A stretch of 64,000 bases of DNA, taken from positions 186,001 through 250,000 of the forward strand of contig CAJQMR010000013.1 in the NCBI GenBank assembly GCA_905479495.1, read 5' to 3'. Under the pieces are notes generated by a model. It had not been told where the DNA came from, ran no database searches, and saw only the letters and a program-made list of their open reading frames with translations. Source of the DNA: an uncultured Anaerolineae bacterium. GTDB taxonomy: Bacteria; Chloroflexota; Anaerolineae; Promineifilales; Promineifilaceae. The position numbers were made by a program, and so were the translations under genes. Below are positions 27,553 through 36,009 of this stretch, piece after piece. Each line of letters opens with the position of its first letter. The stretch's first letter is position 1.

Positions 27553-28242
27553 ATGATCATCGCCATGTATTTAGCACATTTAGTTGGAGATTATATTTTG
27601 CAATGGAACAGCCTGGCAGCCTGGAAAAGCCGGGAAATGAAAGGGGTCATCGCCCATTGCCTGGTCGTTTTTGCCATCACCTGGCTTTTCATCTTGCCTT
27701 TCAATCCGAATTGGTGGCCCTGGGTCATTTTTATTGGTGTGGCTCATTTCTTCATCGATGCCTTTCAGCTGCGCTTTAAGCTGCCCATCCCAGAACTGGC
27801 CCGCTTCTCGCTCGATCAGCTGGCCCATTTCATTGTGATTACCATTGCCCTGGCTGGTGGTGGCTATCTGGACCTAGCTGCCTTGTTGCAAAGCAGCCAG
27901 ACGGTGCTGCAAAGCGATCTGCTGCTAATTTACCTGCTGGGTTACGCTTTTGTGACCATGCCCGCCTGGGTGCTCGTCAAATTCACCGCCTACGGACTGG
28001 TGCAAGGGTCTGCCCCACAATTCGGGGATTCCAGTAAATATCTGGGCATCATGGAGCGGCTATTAATGACCACTTTTGTGGCCATAGGCCAATACCTGCT
28101 GGTGCCAGTTGTCATCCTCCCTCGGCTGCTCATGGAGTGGCCCCAGGTAGCCAATGATGAACGAGCACCCGTTTATTTAGCTGAACTGCTAACCAGCGTT
28201 ATCCTGGCCGTTGTAGTCGGCATCTTGTTAAGACTCGTTTAA
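27553..28242 (+). CDS. DUF3307-like membrane protein
   Basis: 229 residues after GGGAGGTAGCAC. The N-terminal half matches the DUF3307 pattern: AHLVGDYILQWNSLAAWKSREMKGV, then AHCLVVF and VAHFFIDAFQ, with conserved His/Asp residues near membrane borders. About five to six hydrophobic helices run through the protein. The function is unknown. The perfect CRP-type site upstream suggests control by the Crp/Fnr protein encoded next. Confidence 0.7.
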   Translation: MIIAMYLAHLVGDYILQWNSLAAWKSREMKGVIAHCLVVFAITWLFILPFNPNWWPWVIFIGVAHFFIDAFQLRFKLPIPELARFSLDQLAHFIVITIALAGGGYLDLAALLQSSQTVLQSDLLLIYLLGYAFVTMPAWVLVKFTAYGLVQGSAPQFGDSSKYLGIMERLLMTTFVAIGQYLLVPVVILPRLLMEWPQVANDERAPVYLAELLTSVILAVVVGILLRLV

Positions 28243-28248
28243 AAACAA

Positions 28249-28281
28249 GGGTGAGCCATCATCTTTTATGGTGACTCACCC
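28249..28281 (+). terminator. Hairpin after the DUF3307-like gene
   Basis: GGGTGAG (28249-28255) pairs with CTCACCC (28275-28281), extended inside by CCAT/ATGG. There is no clear T-run, so it may be a weak terminator or a processing hairpin before the crp-type gene. Confidence 0.5.
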
Positions 28282-28376
28282 AAGCATTGCAAAAATCTGT
28301 AACCAGAAACGAAACCAGTTTGCCTTACGCTTAATCGCCTGACAAACTGCTCAATCTCTTTTCGGGAGGTATAAAA

Positions 28377-29120
28377 ATGAGCTTTCAACCAATTTATCAG
28401 CCAGTTGTTTCAACCCGAAGGGAGGCCCAGGCCATGAACATGATCCGTTTTTTACAGGACATTCCCTTGTTTCAAGACCTGTCGTCGCAGCAACTGGAAT
28501 CAATCTCTAAGGACGTGCAGCCACGCAAATTTAGCCAGGGAGATATTATTTTTCGTGAAGGTGATCCGGGGCAGGTTGTGTACCTGGTGCAATCTGGACA
28601 GGTGCGGATCTACGTCAATGGTTTGGACGGCAGCGAAACGTCTGTTATTTTGTTTGGGCGGCCTGGTGATATGTTTGGCGAGTTAGCTATCATTGATGGA
28701 CTCCCCCGATCGGCAACGGCCGTTGCCCTGGACCACACCTTACTCTACACAATCAGCCGAGAGAGCTTTCGCCAACACATGCAGCGCTTTCCGCAGCTGG
28801 CGCTCAACTTCATGAAGGAACTGACACATCGGGTACGCTACAACACGCGGCAAATGGACAGTCTGGCCTCATTGCCCGTATCGCAGCGGCTGGCGCGCAA
28901 ATTATTGGAACTAGCTCAGGATTACGGCCGTATCGAGTCCAACAACGTCATCATCGACATGACCCTCACCCAGACAAATCTAGCCAGCCTCATCGGGGCC
29001 ACGCGGGAAAGCACCAACAAAATCCTACGAGACTTTCGCGAACGAACGCTGATATGGTTTGAAAACGGCCGTATCACTATTCTAGACGCCGATGCCCTGC
29101 GCGCCGAAGTGACGGCATAG
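28377..29120 (+). CDS. Crp/Fnr-family transcription regulator
   Basis: 247 residues after CGGGAGGTATAAAA. The cyclic-nucleotide-binding-like domain (about residues 25-140) contains FREGDPGQVVYLVQSGQV and the GDMFGELAIIDGLPRSATAVA helix region, close to the cAMP pocket (GELAI...RSATA). The helix-turn-helix is LTQTNLASLIGATRESTNKI (about 199-218), with the recognition-helix residues RESTNK typical of CRP-like proteins. There are no Fe-S cysteines of the FNR type. A strong terminator follows. A matching CRP site lies 0.95 kb upstream at 27423. Confidence 0.92.
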   Translation: MSFQPIYQPVVSTRREAQAMNMIRFLQDIPLFQDLSSQQLESISKDVQPRKFSQGDIIFREGDPGQVVYLVQSGQVRIYVNGLDGSETSVILFGRPGDMFGELAIIDGLPRSATAVALDHTLLYTISRESFRQHMQRFPQLALNFMKELTHRVRYNTRQMDSLASLPVSQRLARKLLELAQDYGRIESNNVIIDMTLTQTNLASLIGATRESTNKILRDFRERTLIWFENGRITILDADALRAEVTA

Positions 29121-29127
29121 AAAATCT

Positions 29128-29169
29128 AAATTGCCGCTGGCTTGCAGAACACAAAACCAGCGGCAATTT
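29128..29169 (+). terminator. Intrinsic terminator after the Crp/Fnr gene
   Basis: AAATTGCCGCTGG (29128-29140) pairs perfectly with 29157-29169 and ends in TTTTGTC. Confidence 0.85.
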
Positions 29170-29175
29170 TGTCTA

Positions 29176-29222
29176 AGTAGCCGTTCAGAATTAACATAGC
29201 GATATGGAACTGAACGGCTACT
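29176..29222. repeat. Second of three tandem hairpins between convergent genes
   Basis: AGTAGCCGTTCAG (29176-29188) is repeated in perfect inverse at 29210-29222, followed by TTTAA. Confidence 0.75.
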
Positions 29223-29226
29223 TTAA

Positions 29227-29264
29227 GCCCATTCGCTAATTTCATATTTTATTTGCGAATGGGC
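29227..29264 (-). terminator. Third hairpin, probable terminator of the ATP-grasp gene
   Basis: GCCCATTCGC (29227-29236) pairs with GCGAATGGGC (29255-29264). It lies two bases past the minus-strand ATP-grasp stop. The minus-strand sequence beyond it is AT-poor at first, so efficiency is uncertain. Confidence 0.6.
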
Positions 29265-29265
29265 A

Positions 29266-30324
29266 CTAACTACCCAACCCATACCGCTCAGCGGCTTCAT
29301 CCAAAATCTGATTGACCAATTTCTCGTACGTCCAGCCCCCGGCCTTTGCCTCAATGCACAAATCCGAATAATCTGGATTTAATCCAGGAAGCGGATTAAT
29401 CTCCAAAATATACGGCTTGTTGTTGTCATGAGCATCCAAACGAAAATCCACCCGCGCCACATCCAAACAGCCCGTCACGCGGAACGTGGCCGCCGTGAGC
29501 CAATTAAGTTCCTCTAACATTTCCTCACTGATGGGCGCAGGACACAAATAATGAAACTCATGGGCCAATTCAGTTTTGATGCGGCTGGTATAAACACCCG
29601 CTTCCTCTTCCGGATAACGGCTCATGTCTACTTCCAGCGGCGGCAAAAAGTGCAAACCTCGGGAGAGGCGTGGGGCTTCTTCATCATCCGGCAGTCGCCA
29701 GGCGACAGGTGATGTCAGGTTGCCCACCACCCCTATCGTAATTTCCCGCCCATCAATAAACTGCTCAGCCAGAACCGGCTGATCATACCGGTCAAATAAA
29801 CGACGCAATTGCACCCGAAGTTGGGCCTCATCTTGCACAATCGATTCACTGCTCACACCCATCCCGGTCCCCTCTCGACTAGGTTTCACAAAAATAGGGA
29901 AACGCATTTGAGGATCAAGCGGTTCATTCACCCGTTCAAATACTTGGAAGGCGGGTGTGGGTAAATCATGATAAGTCAGCACCCGCTTTGTCATCGGCTT
30001 GTCCAGTGTTAGAGCCAGCGAAAGCACCTGGGAACCCGTGTAAGGTAGACGCATCATTTCCAAAACAGCAGGCACATGCGACTCACGCGAGTCGCCAACG
30101 TGACCCTCGCAAATGTTAAAGCAGATATCTGGTTGCAGCTTCGTCAGTTCACTAATCAACCGGGAATCTCCTTCAACAAAGTGAACCTCATGCCCATTGG
30201 TCCGCAAAGCGGCCATAATGGCTTCAATTGTTGCCTCACTATCTAAATCGTCCCAATGATCCGGTGAAATACCTGGCCAGTGGGGGGCATTCTTTTTAAG
30301 ATTCGCTAATAATGCAATGCGCAT
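29266..30324 (-). CDS. D-Ala-D-Ala-ligase-like ATP-grasp enzyme
   Basis: 352 residues. The N-terminal domain ends near FNICEGHVGDSRESHVPAVL, followed by an ATP-grasp fold with FVKPSREGTGMGVS, an AEQFIDGREITIGVVG segment and metal-binding VDFRLD...YILEINPLPGL. This is the Ddl pattern (NxNPxPG). It is diverged from housekeeping Ddl and could join other amino acids. No murein gene is nearby. The gene has no ACGGCCGT. It starts divergently from yceI with a 282-base gap. Confidence 0.82.
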   Translation of the reverse strand: MRIALLANLKKNAPHWPGISPDHWDDLDSEATIEAIMAALRTNGHEVHFVEGDSRLISELTKLQPDICFNICEGHVGDSRESHVPAVLEMMRLPYTGSQVLSLALTLDKPMTKRVLTYHDLPTPAFQVFERVNEPLDPQMRFPIFVKPSREGTGMGVSSESIVQDEAQLRVQLRRLFDRYDQPVLAEQFIDGREITIGVVGNLTSPVAWRLPDDEEAPRLSRGLHFLPPLEVDMSRYPEEEAGVYTSRIKTELAHEFHYLCPAPISEEMLEELNWLTAATFRVTGCLDVARVDFRLDAHDNNKPYILEINPLPGLNPDYSDLCIEAKAGGWTYEKLVNQILDEAAERYGLGS

Positions 30325-30606
30325 TTCTTCTTTTCCTTATGCAAAATTATTATTGGGTTCACCCATCATAAAACCCCATTTTCAGCTTCAGGCCAAAAAT
30401 GGGGTCAAGATGGACAATTTGTCAATTTTGCGCACAGTATAAGATAAAAAGATCGTGATGTCTATACAATCGGGGATGAGTTTTTCGCCAGTTTTCTGTG
30501 AAGGGAACGGCCGTTTCCCCATCATCCCCCATTCCCAAGTTGAATACACTAACCAAACCACCTAAAATAACGCGCTAACTTTTGCACATAAGGAAAACAA
30601 ATCTTC
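30325..30606. other. Divergent gap with a small hairpin
   Basis: ACCCCATTTT (30373-30382) is inverted at 30396-30405, and one ACGGCCGT lies near 30509. I see no ORF and no promoter I would defend. Confidence 0.5.
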
Positions 30607-31299
30607 ATGAAAGATAAAACATTGGTTGGCGGCATCGTTGTCATGGTGGTAGGGGCTGTACTCATTGGCGTGGTTTGGGTTTTATTTCTGCAACCTGCCC
30701 GAACACCAACGACACCCCTCACCGCAATTCCCGTGACCATAGAAGGTGACAGCAACCGTTATGCGCTTTTTGAAATTGTCCCAACGGAATCTGAAGTAAC
30801 GTTCACGTTGGACGAAACATTGCGCGGCCTACCTACCACAGTTGTCGGCAGCGGTCGCCAGGTTGCCGGAGAAATTGCCGTCGATTTTGCCAACCCTGCC
30901 TCCAGTCAGCTTGGCCCCATTCTCATCAATGCGCGGACTTTGCTGACAGACAATGAGTTTCGCAACAATGCCATACACAATTTCATCCTAGATACCGAAC
31001 TGTATGAATTCATCACGTTTAGCCCAAGCAAAATCAGCGGATTGCCTAATGAATTTGTGCCTGACGAATTAATTTCGGTACAAATTGAAGGCGATTTGAC
31101 TATCAGAGATGTTACGCAGCCAGTTACATTTACGGCAACATTGACGCCAAACGGCCGTTCCCAATTAACCGGTTCAGCCACGGCACAAATTTCACGGGCT
31201 GATTTTGATTTACAAATTCCGAACGCTCCCGGCGTGGCAAACGTAAGCGAAGAAGTAACGTTAACCATTGATTTCGTAGCAAAACAGCTAAGAAAATAG
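30607..31299 (+). CDS. Membrane-anchored YceI-family protein
   Basis: 230 residues. An N-terminal helix (about residues 8-30) is a signal anchor, so the domain faces outward. The YceI lipocalin-like domain follows, with ARTLLTDNEFRNNAI, FITFSPSKISG, EGDLTIRDVTQPVTF and a final VTLTIDF. The family binds isoprenoid or amphiphilic ligands in the envelope. AAGGAAAAC precedes the start. The UbiA-type gene is 5 kb away and is not an obvious partner. Confidence 0.87.
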   Translation: MKDKTLVGGIVVMVVGAVLIGVVWVLFLQPARTPTTPLTAIPVTIEGDSNRYALFEIVPTESEVTFTLDETLRGLPTTVVGSGRQVAGEIAVDFANPASSQLGPILINARTLLTDNEFRNNAIHNFILDTELYEFITFSPSKISGLPNEFVPDELISVQIEGDLTIRDVTQPVTFTATLTPNGRSQLTGSATAQISRADFDLQIPNAPGVANVSEEVTLTIDFVAKQLRK

Positions 31300-31383
31300 T
31301 ACTAAAATATAAAAACTGTAACGTATCTTCTCTGGAATTCACAAGATTAACCTTAAATATACTAAATAGGCAATGAGTAATGC

Positions 31384-31412
31384 GTGACAGATAAGAAAAA
31401 ATCGTGTAAACT
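31384..31412 (+). promoter_or_regulatory. Promoter of candidate small RNA
   Basis: GTGACA (31384-31389, 5 of 6 to consensus) and TAAACT (31407-31412, 4 of 6) are spaced by exactly 17 bases. Transcription would start near 31419-31421. Confidence 0.6.
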
Positions 31413-31418
31413 ATTTCT

Positions 31419-31638
31419 AAGTTCGGTCAGTTTAGGCCTAAGGAAAGAACTCCTCCCCCAAACTGGCACGAGAGAAACGCGACTGGAACAAGCTGATCGA
31501 GCTTACAGTTATGCCGTCGGCGAAAGCCACCCTCCTCCTTAGGTCTTTGGCACAAACTGGACTGCTCGATGCACACCCCTCCTGGTGCATGAGCAAACAA
31601 TGAGAACCGCCCTCTTCTCGCGAAGGGGGCGGTTTTTT
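31419..31638 (+). ncRNA. Candidate small RNA with three C-rich anti-SD-like motifs
   Basis: About 220 bases between a promoter and a strong intrinsic terminator, with no credible ORF. Helices I can draw: CAGTTT (31428-31433) with 31554-31559; CCTAAGGA (31437-31444) with 31536-31543; AAGCT-gatcg-AGCTT near 31490-31505; and GCTCgATGCAC with GTGCATGAGC (31564-31594), whose 10-base loop is ACCCCTCCTG. Three C-rich words (CTCCTCCCCC at 31450, CACCCTCCTCC near 31529 and ACCCCTCC at 31575) could pair with Shine-Dalgarno sequences. It matches no riboswitch I know. An 87-codon minus-strand frame over it is probably chance. Confidence 0.6.
31605..31638 (+). terminator. Strong intrinsic terminator of candidate small RNA
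   Basis: AACCGCCC (31605-31612) and CTTC (31614-31617) pair with GAAG (31622-31625) and GGGCGGTT (31627-31634) around the tetraloop TCGC, ending in six T. Confidence 0.9.
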
Positions 31639-31821
31639 CTTTGCGTATCTTTTTTTCTCCGGTAATCCATCCCCGACAAGATTAATTTCGAGTTGGCCCA
31701 AATTAGTCCTGTCAGTTGACTTTTTATCTCAAAGTTGAGAAAACTGAATTGACTACATAACCTGTAAAGTACCTTAGCCTATTTCACTCTGAAACAATCT
31801 GGTGAGTAATCGCAAATATTT

Positions 31822-33609
31822 ATGACATTAGAACAATTTTTTGTGCTGGGTATTCTTGTCATCGCTGTCGGCCTTTTCATCAGTGATCGGTTGCGTGTTG
31901 ATCTGGTTGCCTTGCTTGTCCTCCTCAGCCTTATTCTCACCGGGCTACTTACTCCCGAGGCCGCATTTGCCGGGTTTGCTAGCCCGGCAGTTATCACCGT
32001 GTGGGCTGTGTTTATTATTAGTGGGGCCATGTTCCAAAGTGGTGTAGCCGATATGCTGGCTCGACAGATGCTGCGTCTGGCGGGTAATAATTCCACACGC
32101 TTGCTCATTGTAATTATGATTACCGCAGGTATCATGTCTGCCTTTATGAACAACATAGGTGCAGTGGCTATTTTGCTGCCTGCAGTGGTAGCCATTGGCC
32201 GCAGCCAGCAGATTGCGCCATCGAAATTGCTAATGCCTCTGGCCTTTGCGGCACTGCTGGGGGGCAACATGACGCTCATTGGTACACCTCCCAACATTTT
32301 GGCCACCACTATTTTGCAGGATTATGGTGGTGTGGCCCCGTTTGACTTCTTCGATTTTTTGCCAATGGGCATTATTGTGCTAACAGCAGGCATTTTGTAC
32401 ATGGTTCTATTTGGGCGGCATCTGCTGCCAGAGCGGCAAAGCGGGGACGAGTTGGTGGATGCTTATCCAGTCCGGGAATACGTAACCGAAGTGCGAGTAA
32501 GTGAAAGCTCGCCGCTGGCAGGGCAAACGGTGAAACAATCCCGCTTTGGCGAGAAATTTGGTCTGAATATTTTGCGCGTGCGACATGAAGTGCGAGAGAT
32601 GGAGTCGCCGCTGGCAGAAAGGCCATTACACAGCGGTGATGTGCTGCTCATAGAAGGGCCGCTGCCAGAAATATTAACCGTCTGCCGCACCCACGGATTA
32701 CAGCCAGTTAAAGAGTGGCAATCGCAGGCGTGGCACCCCAGTTTGGAAACAGAGGGAATGCAGCTCACCGAGCTGACACTCTCACCCCAGTCTGAGCTAA
32801 TTGGACAAACCTTAAAGGAAATGGGATTCCGTGCCCGATTTGGCCTTTCGGTACTTGCCATTCGCCACAATGGCAAGTCAATTATCGATCATCTGGGAGA
32901 TGTGCCAATTGAGTTTGGCGACGCACTGCTGGTTCAAGGTGTCCCTAACAAATTTGGCCTGTTGCGTAAAAATCCCAACTTCCTGGTTCTAGATGCCCCG
33001 CCGCTGGAATTGAGGCGCACGGAAAAAGCGCCGGTTGCCCTGATCATTCTCTTTGCTGCCCTGCTCACCGCCACGTTTGGCTGGCTGGACATTGCCACCA
33101 CGATGGTGCTGGGCGCTGTTTTGATGATCATCACGGGTGTCTTAACAATGGAAGAATCGTACCGAGCCATCGACTGGCAGTCGGTCTTTTTGATTGCCGG
33201 AATGCTGCCGCTGGGCATTGCCATGGAAGAGACGGGCACTGCCCGTCTCTTAGCCGACCAGTTGGTCAACCTAGTGGGTAATTTGGGGCCTGTGGTCGCG
33301 TTGGCTGGGATTTTTTTGCTCACGGCACTGCTCACGGAGGTAATCTCTAATGCAGCAGCGACCGTGCTCATGGTCCCTATCGCCATTGATGCCGCCTTTG
33401 GCCTGGGCGCAGCCCCAGAACCATTTGTGATGGCCACTGTCCTGGCAGCGTCCACCTCCTTTTTGATGCCGGTGGGACATCAGGTGAACGTGATTATTTA
33501 CGGCCCCGGCGGCTACCGCTTTTCGGATTACGCCCGCGTGGGCATCTGGCTCAATTTGATCATCCTGGGGTTGGTGGTAACTGTCTTACCAATGATCTGG
33601 CCCCTTTAA
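31822..33609 (+). CDS. SLC13-family permease with two TrkA-C domains
   Basis: 595 residues. About five membrane helices (residues 1-200) are followed by two RCK-C/TrkA-C domains (about 215-295 and 305-385, each ending in GDVLLIEG or GDALLVQG), then about six more helices. The conserved half-site motif NNIGAVAILLP and the later SNAAATVLMVPIA, with GHQVNVIIYG, fit SLC13/CitMHS-type anion transporters. The substrate could be sulfate, phosphate or dicarboxylates. The candidate small RNA lies directly upstream and ends 184 bases before the ATG. The gene has no ACGGCCGT. Confidence 0.88.
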   Translation: MTLEQFFVLGILVIAVGLFISDRLRVDLVALLVLLSLILTGLLTPEAAFAGFASPAVITVWAVFIISGAMFQSGVADMLARQMLRLAGNNSTRLLIVIMITAGIMSAFMNNIGAVAILLPAVVAIGRSQQIAPSKLLMPLAFAALLGGNMTLIGTPPNILATTILQDYGGVAPFDFFDFLPMGIIVLTAGILYMVLFGRHLLPERQSGDELVDAYPVREYVTEVRVSESSPLAGQTVKQSRFGEKFGLNILRVRHEVREMESPLAERPLHSGDVLLIEGPLPEILTVCRTHGLQPVKEWQSQAWHPSLETEGMQLTELTLSPQSELIGQTLKEMGFRARFGLSVLAIRHNGKSIIDHLGDVPIEFGDALLVQGVPNKFGLLRKNPNFLVLDAPPLELRRTEKAPVALIILFAALLTATFGWLDIATTMVLGAVLMIITGVLTMEESYRAIDWQSVFLIAGMLPLGIAMEETGTARLLADQLVNLVGNLGPVVALAGIFLLTALLTEVISNAAATVLMVPIAIDAAFGLGAAPEPFVMATVLAASTSFLMPVGHQVNVIIYGPGGYRFSDYARVGIWLNLIILGLVVTVLPMIWPL

Positions 33610-33693
33610 ATGGGGCGCTGATTAACACAGCTACACACTGATTTGCTCATATTATCTATGCAAGCCTGTGATTATCAGTGTCCTGTTTTTCTG

Positions 33694-34470
33694 CTAGTTG
33701 AACAGCTGGCCAATCCAAGTAAAGATGCCCAGCAAATTGGCAGCAGAAACGGCCACAACGGCAATGAGCAGCCAGCGTACAAAATTGGCCCCACGTTCAA
33801 CAGCCATACGAGCAGCAGCCCAGGCTCCCAGCGAATTACCCACTGCCAGCAGGAGCCCTATGCCCCACAGAACCTGATCGTTCAGCATAAAAACGATGAG
33901 TGCTGAAATGGTAAAGGCTAGAATGATCAGCACCTTCACGGCGTTGGCCCGCACTAGATCGTAGCCGATGCTTAACACGAGCCCGGCCAGTAGGAAAATG
34001 CCCACACCCGCCTGCAAAAAGCCGCCGTACATACCGATAAAAAAGAAGATGACAAGTTGGAAGATGGACGGCCGTTCCCCCATTTTCTCCAGTTCACCCT
34101 GTAACCACCGCTTCGGTCGCATCAAAATAACAACCAGCATCACCACCATCAGCACGCCAATCGCCTGCCGCATCCGCGCCTCATCCAGATCGACGGCAAT
34201 CTGCGCCCCGATGATCGAACCAAGGATAGCCGGGGCAGATAAAATCAGCCCGCCGCGCACGTCCAGCACCTTTTGCCGCTGAAAACTGCTGACCGAGACG
34301 ATGTTTTGAAAAAGCACCCCTACCCGGTTGGTGCCGTTGGCCACCGTGGCCGGAATGCCCATGAAGATGAGCAGCGGCAGCGTGATGAGCGAGCCACTGC
34401 CCGCCAATGTGTTAATAAATCCTGCGCCAAACCCGGCGGCCAATACCGCTAGATAGATGTACCAAGCCAT
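33694..34470 (-). CDS. TauE/SafE-family permease
   Basis: 258 residues from the ATG at 34470, which follows AGGAG; a long in-frame extension to 34821 lies across the hydantoinase start and is rejected. The N-terminal GAGFINTLAGSGSLITLPLL and the mid-protein FFIGMYGGFLQAGVGIFLL are the two TauE/SafE signature repeats. About eight helices are predicted. The family moves sulfite, sulfoacetate or similar organosulfur anions. It converges with the SLC13 gene; the 33610-33693 gap holds a degenerate CGCTGATT repeat. Confidence 0.88.
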   Translation of the reverse strand: MAWYIYLAVLAAGFGAGFINTLAGSGSLITLPLLIFMGIPATVANGTNRVGVLFQNIVSVSSFQRQKVLDVRGGLILSAPAILGSIIGAQIAVDLDEARMRQAIGVLMVVMLVVILMRPKRWLQGELEKMGERPSIFQLVIFFFIGMYGGFLQAGVGIFLLAGLVLSIGYDLVRANAVKVLIILAFTISALIVFMLNDQVLWGIGLLLAVGNSLGAWAAARMAVERGANFVRWLLIAVVAVSAANLLGIFTWIGQLFN

Positions 34471-34490
34471 AGTAAAACTCCTGTGTTTTA

Positions 34491-34520
34491 GATTGGGCCA
34501 ATCTTGAGTTTGGCCCAATC
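34491..34520. repeat. Inverted repeat GATTGGGCCAA
   Basis: GATTGGGCCAA (34491-34501) is perfectly inverted at 34510-34520, and CAATCTTGA occurs twice. The core resembles the repeat at 3499-3560. Confidence 0.7.
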
Positions 34521-34644
34521 TTGAAGTATCTGGATTATAAACGGTCTGGAAAATGTGGCGATGGATTAGGGCGACTAGATTCGTACATTTGGCACAATCA
34601 TGATAAAAATCACGCTGAATGGAGCACAATGTCAGGAGGCAAGC

Positions 34645-36009
34645 ATGTACGATTTGGTGATTAAGGGGGGAACGGTGGTGACGGCCGTTGCCACATTCCC
34701 AGCAGACATTGGCATCAACGGCGAAACCATCGCCGCCATTGGGCAAAATCTGGATGGACGGCAGGTGCTGGATGCCACAGGCAAGCTTGTCACCCCTGGC
34801 GCAGTAGACATGCACGTCCATTTACAAATGCCCATCGGCAGCTTTACCTCCACCGACAGCTTCTACAGCGGCACCCGCGCCGCTGCCTTTGGCGGCACCA
34901 CCACCATCGTTGATTTTGTGGAAACCCAACCGGGCGAAACGATGACCGAAGCGATTGTCGCCCGCCGCGCCCTGGCCGATCCCAACGTGGTGATCGACTA
35001 CGGTCTACACATGACCATCGGCCCCAGCGACATGGCCAAACTGGACCAGGTGCCGGAGGCGTTTGCTGCTGGCTGCACCAGCTTCAAGCTGTACATGGCC
35101 TACGGGCTGCGTTTGCGGGATGATGAATTGTTGAGGGCGTTAACGGCCGTTCGCAACGTCAGTGGCATCCCGGTGGTCCATGCTGAAAATTGGGACGTGA
35201 TTACTGAGTTGATCCGGCAAAATTTGGCCGCCGGACGCACCAGCCCCCACTGGCACCCGCGCAGTCGCCCCGCCCTGCTGGAGGCGGAAGCCACCGGGCG
35301 GGTCATTGACATTGCCAGCTTTGTGGGCGTACCGTTGCACATTTTCCACGTCTCCTGCGGCGAGACGGTGGCCCGTATTGCCCAGGCGCGGCAGCAGGGA
35401 TTGCCCGTTACCGGCGAGACCTGCCCACAATACCTCTTCCTCACCTGGGACGCCTACGACGCTCCCGGCGTGGACGGCACGCTGCCCGTCTGCTCGCCAC
35501 CCATTCGCGACAGTGCCGCCCAAACCGCACTGTGGCAGGCGCTCAGCCGCAACGATCTGCAAATTGTCACCACCGACCACTGCCCATTCACCTACGAGGA
35601 AAAAGCGACCGGGTTAAACAACTACAGCCAGATTCCCGGCGGCGTGCCCTCAATTGAGATGCGCTTTGCCGCGCTTTATTCGCGCGGGGTGCGCCAGGGC
35701 TGGCTCAGTCTGCCCCAGTGGGTGGCGCAGTGCTGCACCAATCCGGCAAAACTGATGGGTTTAACCAAAAAGGGGGAAATCACGGTGGGATACGATGCCG
35801 ATCTGGTGATTTTTGACCCGGACGCCAGCAAAACGCTCACGCCGGAAACGCTGCACGAGACGGCAGGCTGGACGCCTTACGCGGGTCTCACGCTGCAAGG
35901 CTGGCCGCAAACAACCCTCAGCCGGGGCCAGGTTGTAGTGCAAGATGGGGAATTTGTGGGGGATGCGGGAAACGGCCGTTTCCTCCACCGCACCCAGGCC
36001 AATCTCTAA
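34645..36009 (+). CDS. Dihydropyrimidinase/hydantoinase-family amidohydrolase
   Basis: 454 residues from ATG 34645, which follows AGGAGG. The binuclear metal site is readable: His57 and His59 in DMHVHLQ, the carboxylated Lys148 in TSFKLYMAYG, His179 in VVHAEN, His235 in FHVSCGE and Asp311 in TTDHCPF. These match D-hydantoinases and dihydropyrimidinases, which open cyclic ureides in pyrimidine breakdown. The exact substrate is not certain. Its last four bases overlap the stop of the PPTase gene tail-to-tail. It is outside the NRPS operon by strand. Confidence 0.92.
   Translation: MYDLVIKGGTVVTAVATFPADIGINGETIAAIGQNLDGRQVLDATGKLVTPGAVDMHVHLQMPIGSFTSTDSFYSGTRAAAFGGTTTIVDFVETQPGETMTEAIVARRALADPNVVIDYGLHMTIGPSDMAKLDQVPEAFAAGCTSFKLYMAYGLRLRDDELLRALTAVRNVSGIPVVHAENWDVITELIRQNLAAGRTSPHWHPRSRPALLEAEATGRVIDIASFVGVPLHIFHVSCGETVARIAQARQQGLPVTGETCPQYLFLTWDAYDAPGVDGTLPVCSPPIRDSAAQTALWQALSRNDLQIVTTDHCPFTYEEKATGLNNYSQIPGGVPSIEMRFAALYSRGVRQGWLSLPQWVAQCCTNPAKLMGLTKKGEITVGYDADLVIFDPDASKTLTPETLHETAGWTPYAGLTLQGWPQTTLSRGQVVVQDGEFVGDAGNGRFLHRTQANL

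Noticed and set aside
31419..31600. Guanidine (ykkC-type) or T-box riboswitch
   Set aside because: The words GGCACGAGAG and, on the minus strand, AGGGTGG recall these classes, but the rest of each consensus is missing and the element ends in a terminator far from the SLC13 start.
31438..31701. 87-codon minus-strand ORF over the small RNA
   Set aside because: No ribosome-binding site or family pattern, and it crosses the plus-strand terminator stem.
34471..34821. N-terminal extension of the TauE protein
   Set aside because: It runs antisense over the hydantoinase start, is not hydrophobic, and AGGAG lies just before ATG 34470.
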